64,000 nt of DNA, from positions 434,001-498,000 of the forward strand of contig JAOADG010000008.1 of NCBI GenBank assembly GCA_026417415.1, read 5' to 3'. Source of the DNA: a bacterium (lineage in GTDB: Bacteria; Electryoneota; JAOADG01). How positions within the stretch are numbered: the first letter of the stretch is position 1; each line of letters opens with the position of its first letter. The notes under the pieces were generated by a model. It worked only from the letters and a program-made list of their open reading frames with translations. It was not told the DNA's origin and did no database searches. This document shows positions 52,370-61,017 of this stretch, piece by piece. A program made the translations under genes and the position numbers.

Positions 52370-54313
52370 GTGTATTTATTGCAAGTTTCTCAGAAATTCA
52401 CTAAATCCATTCCCATATTTATTCCGTTTTTTCTAGCGTTAGTGCTTAGAATTGGGTATTCTATTGAATACATACAATCACCTTTTTTTCATTCTCCATC
52501 CATTGATGGGATCTACCATATTGAATGGGCAAAAAAGATTGTAGAAACTGGTGAATGGAATTTTGAATCAAACAAACCCTTTTTTCGAACCCCGTTCTAT
52601 CCAACGTTTTTAGCACTGTGTTTTTCTGCAGGTTTAACTAAAGAAGGTATAGTGATAGTACAGTCACTATTAGGTCTATTGTCTCTCTTTTTAGTATTTC
52701 GAATTGCGGATGCTTTGTTTCATCGCAAAATAGCAATTATTGCAGCCACGATATTTGCCCTTGGAACGCCATTTTTGTCTTACGAAATGGAATTTCAATT
52801 ACCTGCTCTCATGGTTCCAATAGGATTAACAGTTTTTTACAATTTTATTCTTTTTTACAAACAGAAATCTTTAAGAAACGGACTGTTAACTTCTTTTTTC
52901 ATAGGGCTATTTACAATAACTCAACCTAACGGTTTCATTCTAATTTTTCCGTTATTCTACTTGATTAAGAAATTTAAAGTATACTTTAAGTTGAAACAGA
53001 AACTACTACTTTCCACACTTTGGATTTTACCTGTACTTCCTGTAACGGTTTACAATTATTTACAATCTGGAGAATTTGTATTCTTATCAACGCAAGGAGG
53101 AGTGAACGCTTATCTTGGAAATAATCCCCAAGCTGATGGTGCCTACGCCATTCATCCTATGTTAGGTGAAGATTGGGAATGGGAAGAGGCAAAACGTTGG
53201 GTGGGTGAAAATCTTACTGACGCACAAGCTGATCAAATGTATTATCTAAAAGTGTTTGCATTCTGGTATCACAATCCTTTTGAAGCAATTCTTCTCTTTT
53301 TACGAAAAATACTTTACTGTATCCATTGGTACGATATAGGTAACAACAGAAATCTACAACTGTTTTGGAATGAATTCGTTGTTACAAAATATTTTTTTGC
53401 AAAATTCTACTTTGGAGTAATCCTTCCATTTGCTCTCTTTGGATTTTTTTTACTGTGGAAAAATAAAGAAGTACGTTTTTTGATTGGAATTGTTTCTTTA
53501 TTCATGTTTTCTTACGTGCCATTTTTTATAACTACTCGTTATCGTCTTCCTTTTCTTAGTGTGATGCCGATATTGGTTGCTTATACGATCAATACCCTAA
53601 TTGAAAAAAAAATAGAATTGACCAACCTAAAACAAATGGGTTTATTTCTCTTTTGCATAGCTCTTGTTTGGCATCCATTGGGCGCACCTAAAGCAGACGC
53701 AGCACAATTTTATTACTCAAAAGGGAATGCATACCAAAACTTGAAAGATCCTATTAATGCAATTCAATTCTATTACAAAGCCATTCAAATTAGTCCAAAT
53801 AAACCCATGTATTTGAACAACATGGGTACAGCATATTTACAATTGGACGAAATTGATTCTGCAAAATTCTGGATAGAAAAAGCATATCAATTAACTGTGG
53901 GAAAAAATAAAAACATTGTAAACAATTTGGGTGTGATTCAAGAACGTTTAGGATATTACTTTTCTGCAATGAATTCTTACCAAGCGGCAGATCAATTGAA
54001 GGATAAAAATGCTGCTATAAATTTAAAGAACTTATTTTATCGCGTAATTTATTCTCCTCCTTCAGAAAAAATTGAAATTAAACACTTAAAGGGATTTTCA
54101 GATTCACTAACTCGTTTCAATCCTAATCTAGCCGAAAGATTGTTACTGCAAGCAAAGCTTGCAATTTTGGATTCTGACTTGTTGCAATTCGAACATACAT
54201 TAAAAGAGTATCAAGAGTTAAGAAATGAAGATAAACTTTATTATTATGACTCAACCATGTTTCAACAAATTATAGATGAATTAATTAAAATTAAACAACC
54301 TGAAAATGAATAA
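52370..54313 (+). CDS. GT39-like membrane glycosyltransferase with C-terminal TPR region
   Basis: 647 residues. The first 450 contain about ten membrane segments and a GT-C fold: SIDGIYHIEWAKKIVETGEW with an acidic pair in the first loop, and FRTPFYPTFLALCF. The family moves sugars from polyprenyl phosphate donors. The last 190 residues are TPR-like (YYSKGNAYQNLKDPINAIQFYYKAI; MYLNNMGTAYLQLDEIDSAKFWI). Sugar and target are unknown. GTG 52370 or a TTG nine bases later could be the start. Confidence 0.78.
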   Translation: MYLLQVSQKFTKSIPIFIPFFLALVLRIGYSIEYIQSPFFHSPSIDGIYHIEWAKKIVETGEWNFESNKPFFRTPFYPTFLALCFSAGLTKEGIVIVQSLLGLLSLFLVFRIADALFHRKIAIIAATIFALGTPFLSYEMEFQLPALMVPIGLTVFYNFILFYKQKSLRNGLLTSFFIGLFTITQPNGFILIFPLFYLIKKFKVYFKLKQKLLLSTLWILPVLPVTVYNYLQSGEFVFLSTQGGVNAYLGNNPQADGAYAIHPMLGEDWEWEEAKRWVGENLTDAQADQMYYLKVFAFWYHNPFEAILLFLRKILYCIHWYDIGNNRNLQLFWNEFVVTKYFFAKFYFGVILPFALFGFFLLWKNKEVRFLIGIVSLFMFSYVPFFITTRYRLPFLSVMPILVAYTINTLIEKKIELTNLKQMGLFLFCIALVWHPLGAPKADAAQFYYSKGNAYQNLKDPINAIQFYYKAIQISPNKPMYLNNMGTAYLQLDEIDSAKFWIEKAYQLTVGKNKNIVNNLGVIQERLGYYFSAMNSYQAADQLKDKNAAINLKNLFYRVIYSPPSEKIEIKHLKGFSDSLTRFNPNLAERLLLQAKLAILDSDLLQFEHTLKEYQELRNEDKLYYYDSTMFQQIIDELIKIKQPENE

Positions 54314-54343
54314 ATTATTACACTATCATGGGTTTGACTTTAA

Positions 54344-55489
54344 TTATTTTTGAATTAATTGATTTAGAAGTTTATTCCAATCCAATGCACTTTTATCCCA
54401 AGTAAAGTTTTGATGAATAAGTTCTTTACCGCGTATCCCAAATTTTTTCATTGTATCCGGTTGATGTAAACATTCTACAATTGTTTTTACAATCTCTTCT
54501 GGGTGATTTGGATCAAACAATCTACCAGTTTCATTATCTTTTACAAACTCAGTATGGCCACCGACTTTTGATGCAGTCACAGGACAACCGCAAGCAAGGG
54601 CTTCTGCAGCGACTAGTCCGAATCCCTCAAAATGTTGTGGAACTTGTAAAGTTGGTAAAACCAGTAAATAAGCTTCTTGATAAAATTTAACTAATTCTGT
54701 TTGCGGTAATTGGCCATGAAATTTAACATAAGCATCAAGTCCTAAGGTTTGAACTAGTTTTTTTAATTCATTTTCAGATGGACCTGTGCCAATAATATCT
54801 ACCGAAAGATTTGGATAATGTCTCAAAATGGCAGGTAATGCTTGTATTAGTAAACGATGTCCTTTCGTTGGTTTCAACTGTCCTACAAGGAGTAATTTTC
54901 TTTTTTCATTTTGATAAACAACATCACGATTAACCATCTTAAACAAATTGATATTTACACCACAATAAATCACTTGAATTTTTTCTGGATTAATAGAAAG
55001 AGGTCCAAATAAAGAAGCTGTGAATTGGCTATTGGCAACTATTACACTGGCTTTTTGATACCCATAAAGACAATATCTTCTAAAAGTACGAGTCATTCCT
55101 TGATCTGGATAAATTCTGGACACTTCATTTCCATGTGCGATGATTGCATGAGGCAATTGAAAGAAATGATTTATAAATGCGCTAGCGCCAGCGTATGGAG
55201 CAACTGATAAATCAACAATAACATCATGTTTTTTAATGAGAAGTTCTTTGAATAGAATGGGAAAGATAGTGGTACGTCCAAATGCGTGGATTTTCGGTGA
55301 TAAGAAAAAATTGAATTCTAAATTACTTTGTTTCGTTATCCAACGTGGATATCTGGTTTTTGGACACAATACTCGAATCTGCCATCCTAAACTTGCTAAT
55401 CTTGTAAATACTTCATAAGCATAGATCGCCATTCCACCTTCATCTGGAGGCCAGTACTCTGTAATTAACAATAAACTTTTTTGTTTCAT
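54344..55489 (-). CDS. GT4-family glycosyltransferase
   Basis: 381 residues. GT-B fold: WPPDEGGMAIYAYEVFTRL at the start, LLVGQLKPTKGHRLLIQAL in the middle, FEGFGLVAAEALACGCPVTASKVGG in the donor-binding region, all typical of family 4. It transfers an unknown sugar, probably in envelope polysaccharide synthesis. Convergent with the GT39-like gene. Confidence 0.92.
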   Translation of the reverse strand: MKQKSLLLITEYWPPDEGGMAIYAYEVFTRLASLGWQIRVLCPKTRYPRWITKQSNLEFNFFLSPKIHAFGRTTIFPILFKELLIKKHDVIVDLSVAPYAGASAFINHFFQLPHAIIAHGNEVSRIYPDQGMTRTFRRYCLYGYQKASVIVANSQFTASLFGPLSINPEKIQVIYCGVNINLFKMVNRDVVYQNEKRKLLLVGQLKPTKGHRLLIQALPAILRHYPNLSVDIIGTGPSENELKKLVQTLGLDAYVKFHGQLPQTELVKFYQEAYLLVLPTLQVPQHFEGFGLVAAEALACGCPVTASKVGGHTEFVKDNETGRLFDPNHPEEIVKTIVECLHQPDTMKKFGIRGKELIHQNFTWDKSALDWNKLLNQLIQK

Positions 55490-55555
55490 ACTTTTCTTAA
55501 TTACGTATATAGATTCTAATGTAGTTTATCTTTTATTCAAATTAAAGGAGTAAAT

Positions 55556-56011
55556 ATGTTACAAGTAGGGGATATTGCACCTGATTTTTCTTTACCATCA
55601 ACAAGTGGTGAAATCGTGAAACTTAGTGATTATCGTGGTAAAACGGTTGTTTTATACTTTTATCCAAAGGATAATACGCCTGGTTGTACGAAACAAGCAT
55701 GTAACATTAGAGACCATTGGGAGGAATTTCGGAAAAGAGGATGGATCGTCTTAGGAATTAGTAGTGATACAATTCAAAGTCATAAAAAATTTACAGAAAA
55801 ATACAATTTACCCTTTTTGTTATTAAGTGATACAGATAAAACAGTGATGAAAATGTATGGTGCGTATGGAAAAAAGAAAATGATGGGCATTGAGTTTGAG
55901 GGGACATTAAGATATACTTACGTGATTGGGCCAGATGGAAAAATTTTGCACATTGATACAAAAGTAAAGGTATCCAATCATTCTGAAGATTTATTCAAAA
56001 ATGTTAAATAG
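55556..56011 (+). CDS. bcp: Thioredoxin-dependent peroxiredoxin of the BCP/PrxQ type
   Basis: 151 residues. [17 protein letters not shown] carries the peroxidatic Cys (TPGCT) and the resolving Cys five residues on, as in PrxQ. Reduces peroxides with thioredoxin. SD AAAGGAG five bases before the ATG. Its stop overlaps the ferredoxin start. Confidence 0.96.
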   Translation: MLQVGDIAPDFSLPSTSGEIVKLSDYRGKTVVLYFYPKDNTPGCTKQACNIRDHWEEFRKRGWIVLGISSDTIQSHKKFTEKYNLPFLLLSDTDKTVMKMYGAYGKKKMMGIEFEGTLRYTYVIGPDGKILHIDTKVKVSNHSEDLFKNVK

Positions 56012-56321
56012 TCCTATGCCAAAAATAATTTTAGTTCAATTAAAAAAAGTAATAGAAGTGAATTTTTATGAATCTTTTTTTCAAATACTTCGTAAAAATG
56101 ATATTCCTATTGCAAGCTCATGTCAAGGCAGACAGATATGTGGTAGATGTTCAATAGAAATCATTCATGGTTCCGAATTTCTGAACTCTCCTGATGAAAA
56201 TGAAATGCAAGTTTCAAAAAAGTATGGTTGGCAACAACAAAATTGTGGCCATTTGAGAGCTGCTTGTTCTACTTATTTTGTAAAAAACGGTACAGTAGAA
56301 GTGAAGACAACGTATTGGTAA
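56001..56321 (+). CDS. 2Fe-2S ferredoxin
   Basis: 106 residues from ATG 56001, which overlaps the bcp stop by 11 bp; an ATG at 56016 is also possible. The cluster ligands are [10 protein letters not shown] (plant/adrenodoxin-type C-x5-C-x2-C) with a fourth Cys in LRAACS. The sequence before the cluster ([22 protein letters not shown]) fits the family. It may serve the peroxidase or another oxidoreductase; the partner is unknown. Confidence 0.88.
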   Translation: MLNSPMPKIILVQLKKVIEVNFYESFFQILRKNDIPIASSCQGRQICGRCSIEIIHGSEFLNSPDENEMQVSKKYGWQQQNCGHLRAACSTYFVKNGTVEVKTTYW

Positions 56322-56328
56322 TAAAGTA

Positions 56329-57006
56329 TTAATGATCTTGTATTTTGATTGAAAAGGGTGTGTAATCAGAATGGTAGTCAATCACATCTATTCCTTCAAG
56401 TTGTTTCAGATAATTGCAAACAATGTAGGTAATAGGGGTTATAAAAATCTCAACTCCAACCTTAAAAACATAATTGGATAAAACAATATTCAACAAAAGC
56501 GAAGAACTAATCGTTCCACCAAATGCGATAACACAAAAAAGAGTTGTATCAACAACTTGTCCTACAATCGTTGATCCGATGGTTCTCATCCAAAGATACT
56601 TTCCATGACTCCAACGTTTCATCAAAGATAACAATAAATCGTTAGACCATGATCCAAAAAGAAAAGCGATAATCGAAGCTAAGACAATCCGAGTTGTAGT
56701 AAGAAGAATGGTAGAATACGCTTGTTGATGTTGCCACTCTTCTGAAGCAGGTAATAGGCCTACTATTGCAAATAGTAATATTGCTAATAATTGAACTAAA
56801 ATGCCTATCCAGATCGTTCTACGAGCAAGTCTAAATCCAAAAACTTCTGTAAAAATATCACTGAAAATATAACTTAAAGGGAATAATAAAGTACCTCCAT
56901 CAAAAGTAAATGAACCGATTTGCACTATCTTAACGGAGGCGATATTTGAAATAAGCAAGATCGCCGAAAACAAAGCAGTTAAAAATGGTAGAGATTTACT
57001 TTGCAT
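56329..57006 (-). CDS. Queuosine precursor transporter (YhhQ family)
   Basis: 225 residues from the Met codon at 57006. A longer frame from 57075 would translate the terminator hairpin at 57037-57070, so it is rejected. About six membrane segments. The family core is NIASVKIVQIGSFTFDGGTLLFPLSYIFSDIFTEVFG, and the central FLFGSWSNDLLLSLMK with later VGQVVDTTLF is typical of the YhhQ/VUT family. It brings preQ0 or preQ1 into the cell for tRNA queuosine synthesis. Confidence 0.88.
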   Translation of the reverse strand: MQSKSLPFLTALFSAILLISNIASVKIVQIGSFTFDGGTLLFPLSYIFSDIFTEVFGFRLARRTIWIGILVQLLAILLFAIVGLLPASEEWQHQQAYSTILLTTTRIVLASIIAFLFGSWSNDLLLSLMKRWSHGKYLWMRTIGSTIVGQVVDTTLFCVIAFGGTISSSLLLNIVLSNYVFKVGVEIFITPITYIVCNYLKQLEGIDVIDYHSDYTPFSIKIQDH

Positions 57007-57036
57007 CAAGTTGACCAAGATAGAAATATTTTGAAA

Positions 57037-57070
57037 TGACCAAAAGGGACAAAGTTGCCCCTTTTGGTCA
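57037..57070 (-). terminator. Terminator of the C25-like gene
   Basis: TGACCAAAAGGG (57037-57048) and CCCTTTTGGTCA (57059-57070) form a perfect 12-bp stem with a 10-base loop. On the minus strand a T-rich run follows (TTTCAAAATATTT). It is 13 bp past the stop of the 1242-residue gene. Confidence 0.85.
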
Positions 57071-57083
57071 AACAATGATTAAC

Positions 57084-60000
57084 TTATTTCAAATAGACCA
57101 TTTTGTAATGTTTCATTTGATTTTTAGTTGACACAACCAGATAGTAAATCCCTGATGTGTGTTGAATCGGATTCCACTCAAGAACATAATTACCTTGACT
57201 GTAGAAACCATCAAGTAAAGTAGTTACCATTCTTCCTTGAGTGTCAAATACTTGAATTTTGATATTTTCATCTTGTAATAAATTCAGTCGGATGTTAGCT
57301 GTGTTATTAAAAGGATTGGGATAAGGACCTTTAAGTACAAATTGATTGGGTTGTAGATTCAAGTTTTCATTTCGTTCGTTACCGATTTCTAAAAAGTTAT
57401 CGGGTGGTACTGTAGTAAATCGAATTGCGCGATTTGAACGAAGTGTATCAGATCCTGGTGTTGGAGTTCTGGCATAAGTAATTTCAAGACCATCAAGATG
57501 ACTCCAATCCATAATCCCAACTGTTGTAAAATTGTTATTGACATCTACATCAGATGCAATTTGATATTGCATGGTAAATTCATTATCACCCGTAGGACCA
57601 AAACGGTTTCCGTGGAGAATTAGTTGAAAGCGTTGGGGGATAGGAGTCGTTTCAATGCCATATCTTGAATACATTCTTCCCCATTGAATAATAAAATCTT
57701 GAGTAGCTGGATTATAGTAGTACCATATTGAAACTCGTCCAGTATCAGCTGCTAATCCCTTCAAGTCGTCCCACATAACAGCAATCATTGCATTGGGTCC
57801 TTGCGCATTCGGCATAGGCCAATTGTAAAAATCAGTTTGCCAAGTATTCTGAAAGCTTACCCAACCATTAGAACAAATGGAAATTCCATCAGATTGATAA
57901 TTTGTGCCGTAATAACGAAATGTAAACGGTAATGGTAGATTAATGGTCTGATCATCATTGAGTCGAATGTGTGTACCCAATCCGCCCGAATCAGGATCCA
58001 GTTCTATCCAATTGTACGTTGGTGCTGCAGCATACTGAATATCTAAATTTTCATAGGCATAATATCCATAGCGATCAGGACCAGTGGGTTGATGAGTAGG
58101 CCTACTTCCAGCAGTCAAATTGAAATTGATTAGTGCATAATTGGGTGCTAATGAATGTGAAAGAATTATCCTCATTGGGATAACATGACCCACAATTTGA
58201 TTAGACGGGATGGTCACAGTAAACGTAAGATTGGTTATTTGGTGTTGTTCCACCTGATTAAAGTTTGCATTTCCGTTGATGATCACCGCACCGTTTGAAA
58301 AAGTATTAAGTTGTGCTGTTCCTTGTGGTATCCGTCCAACACCTTCGTTTTTTACATAAACCTCAATTGTAGCAGTATTCCCTGGTGTTAGAGAACCGTT
58401 CATCACTGAATAACCCGTAACGATAGGGAAAATCCAACCAATTGGTAAACAAAACTCTCGATTTCCTGATGGAAAAGCAAGCGACATTCTGATATCATTA
58501 AACGTGTGAGTAGAAGGAATGGCAGTAACTGTGTAACTTAAAGTTCCTGTTCCATTAGCACCAATAGTACCTGCGTTGGAACTGTTTTGTTGGATAGAGA
58601 TTCGATTAGGCATCAACGTTGAAAGAACAGCAGATGCATTCGCTGAAGAAGTAGAGACATTTTTAATAAAAACTTGTAAAGTAGCAGTTTCACCAAATTC
58701 TAAAAGTCCATTCCCTCCATCTACAATTCGAACAGAATCTACACGAAATGGTACATTATCATTTCCACTTGCGGTGGTATTGAAAAATTGTGGCCGATAA
58801 TTGCGTCCTCTCACAGCAATGCGAATCGAATCACCTACATTTGCTCGAAAGGTTAACGTTGCATATCCCTGATTATCCGTGACAGCGACACTATGTACAT
58901 TGTTCGGTGCGATCAAAGCTGCTACCAAATTAGATTGTGGAATTCCTGTAAGACCATCTATAGCACGTACAGTAACTTGTCCTGCATTGGCTAATATTGT
59001 AGTTGGAAATATTACATTTAAACTATCTGGTAGCAATTGCCAAAGAGTGATTGATGGATCACCAAGAATATTGTAGTAATGAAAATAAGCTTCCGATGAA
59101 GTTGGTTCTAATGGAAAACCTCGGTACACTTCTAATTTTGAACGAAGTGCGATCATTCCAAATTTTTCCAGTCCTTCTGTGAGCCATCCTTCCATAAAAC
59201 CGGCTAACATTGGGTTGTTGTATCGTGTGTTGGTGTGAAGGTGTGAAGCACCAAAAAATACCGGTCCACCCTTCATATCATTTACAGATCCAAGTTCAAC
59301 CCAAACTTCACCAAAACATCTTTGATTGGGTACAGGTGAAGATCCCGGTCCAAATGCTCCAGTTTGGCAAACGATAGAGACGAATGGACTCAATGAATTG
59401 GAGGTTACACTATTTAAATCATCTACACGTAATCTTGGGTAAAGTGGTCCTTGACTATCACCCCAGCCGCGATAAGTAATTAAAGAAAGACCTTGATTGA
59501 TTTGAGCAAGTATTTCCGAAGTACCTGGAAAAGTGGGTGGATAGTAGATTTCGGATACTGAATATCCTTTTGTACGAAGCATATCAGCTGCCCATCTGGA
59601 ATTTAGCGTAGGTGTTACAGGTGGTGTGCCTGAATCTGAATAATTTCCAGCAAAGCAAAGTGCACGGGTCATCTGTTGGTTAATCATGTTTCTCCCCGGA
59701 AAGTTTTGATAACGTAGATTTTTATTGATTACAACAGCCATCTGTGTCGCATTTCCGCCAGTAACACGTCCAATAATGATTTCTGGCCAAAAATCATTTC
59801 CAGAGAGCATGGTATAAGGATGATCAGAAGAAACAGTTTCAGTAAAAGGGGGAAGAGAAGTGAATGAATTTGTCGCAATGGAATAGGCACCGCGATCTGC
59901 ATCACCCACTAAAAGAACATATTCTAAAGGAATAGATAATGTATTGTATTGATTAAGTATCAAATTTCGAATTGACGTTGGTGTAGAATTGGAAGCGATT

Positions 60001-60812
60001 TGTTGAAGGATTACATGGTACCCTTCAAGTCGTTTAGAGTTGGCGAAAGTGTTTAATAAATTCGATAAAACAGGATCAGCATAAAGAACTAAGAAACTGC
60101 CGGGACGCCATAATTTGGAACGGCCTACTACAAAATCATCATAACCAAGAAACATTGTTCTATACAACCCCTCCCAAGATGCTAAAATCGGGGATGTAAT
60201 TGCAGGACCAGTGGGTTGTGCATCAATTTCAAATGAAAGTATCTGTGCAACTTGGATTTGATCGAATGAAATTTTTCGGATCGGATGAATGATTACTGGA
60301 AGAACCCCAAAGTCCCGAAAAACCCCAGGTTCACCCAATTCAATCCAATCCGATTGAAATTCTTGTGGAACAAAATTAAAAACCGAGTTGCTTGCTACAT
60401 TATTATCACTGATTTTACGTATTCTACCACCCAAGTCAGTTTCAGAATACTGTGTATATTGGACTTGGACATTTTGTACTTGAGCTTGAATGGGATAATG
60501 AAAAGGAATAAAACAAGTTAGTGAGGCAAGATCATCACTTCCAGTTGGAGGTAAACTTTCGTATCTACTGTTTAATCTAAGTGCGATTCCATCATCGTAA
60601 TGTTCAACAGTAAATCCATTCAATTGAAGTTCAATAGAGAGATGATTATCTGTACGTGATAGGACTTGGATGGATGGTTCGTGAATGTTAGTACCGGTTA
60701 CAGAACTTCCAACTGCAAAAACTTCTGTACGATTGGGTAAAGCATAACTTGTGATAGTGAAGATAACCATTAATCCAATTGTAAACAATTGTGAAAATAA
60801 TTGCTTATTCAT
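57084..60812 (-). CDS. Secreted C25 (gingipain)-family protein with Trp at the catalytic His position and T9SS sorting domain
   Basis: 1242 residues. Signal peptide, then an Ig-like propeptide region and a C25 domain (about 240-620). The usual GHG catalytic motif reads YRGWGDS (about 447), so His is replaced by Trp; a Cys remains in SIVCQTGAF (about 480). Three or more beta domains follow, then a beta-sandwich (NWIELDPDSGGLGTHI) and a sorting domain (PYPNPFNNT). I recall other T9SS organisms with a GWG-type C25 subfamily, so this may be a family of its own rather than decay. It diverges from the subtilisin gene. SD AAGGAG before the ATG. Confidence 0.85.
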   Translation of the reverse strand: MNKQLFSQLFTIGLMVIFTITSYALPNRTEVFAVGSSVTGTNIHEPSIQVLSRTDNHLSIELQLNGFTVEHYDDGIALRLNSRYESLPPTGSDDLASLTCFIPFHYPIQAQVQNVQVQYTQYSETDLGGRIRKISDNNVASNSVFNFVPQEFQSDWIELGEPGVFRDFGVLPVIIHPIRKISFDQIQVAQILSFEIDAQPTGPAITSPILASWEGLYRTMFLGYDDFVVGRSKLWRPGSFLVLYADPVLSNLLNTFANSKRLEGYHVILQQIASNSTPTSIRNLILNQYNTLSIPLEYVLLVGDADRGAYSIATNSFTSLPPFTETVSSDHPYTMLSGNDFWPEIIIGRVTGGNATQMAVVINKNLRYQNFPGRNMINQQMTRALCFAGNYSDSGTPPVTPTLNSRWAADMLRTKGYSVSEIYYPPTFPGTSEILAQINQGLSLITYRGWGDSQGPLYPRLRVDDLNSVTSNSLSPFVSIVCQTGAFGPGSSPVPNQRCFGEVWVELGSVNDMKGGPVFFGASHLHTNTRYNNPMLAGFMEGWLTEGLEKFGMIALRSKLEVYRGFPLEPTSSEAYFHYYNILGDPSITLWQLLPDSLNVIFPTTILANAGQVTVRAIDGLTGIPQSNLVAALIAPNNVHSVAVTDNQGYATLTFRANVGDSIRIAVRGRNYRPQFFNTTASGNDNVPFRVDSVRIVDGGNGLLEFGETATLQVFIKNVSTSSANASAVLSTLMPNRISIQQNSSNAGTIGANGTGTLSYTVTAIPSTHTFNDIRMSLAFPSGNREFCLPIGWIFPIVTGYSVMNGSLTPGNTATIEVYVKNEGVGRIPQGTAQLNTFSNGAVIINGNANFNQVEQHQITNLTFTVTIPSNQIVGHVIPMRIILSHSLAPNYALINFNLTAGSRPTHQPTGPDRYGYYAYENLDIQYAAAPTYNWIELDPDSGGLGTHIRLNDDQTINLPLPFTFRYYGTNYQSDGISICSNGWVSFQNTWQTDFYNWPMPNAQGPNAMIAVMWDDLKGLAADTGRVSIWYYYNPATQDFIIQWGRMYSRYGIETTPIPQRFQLILHGNRFGPTGDNEFTMQYQIASDVDVNNNFTTVGIMDWSHLDGLEITYARTPTPGSDTLRSNRAIRFTTVPPDNFLEIGNERNENLNLQPNQFVLKGPYPNPFNNTANIRLNLLQDENIKIQVFDTQGRMVTTLLDGFYSQGNYVLEWNPIQHTSGIYYLVVSTKNQMKHYKMVYLK

Positions 60813-61017
60813 TATTACTCCTTCGTAAACCGTGCAATGGTTTAACCTACTCTATTTCCGAAAAAGTTTAACATTTATTAGATGCATGCTCTACTCTTCA
60901 TAGACATTTGAAACAGAAAATAGTGAGTTTACGCACGAAAAAAAAATCATCTAATTTAGAGTGGCTTGCTATAGATTAAAAAATTGATTAAATAAGTTTT
61001 TGTGTTTTGGAGGAAAT

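Noticed and set aside
57007-57075. Longer N-terminus for the queuosine precursor transporter
   Set aside because: The extra residues translate the perfect 12-bp terminator hairpin of the upstream gene; the Met at 57006 starts the first membrane helix.
60826-60844. TAAACC-GGTTTA hairpin upstream of the C25-like gene
   Set aside because: The 6-bp stem is too short and AT-rich to support as a regulatory element on its own.
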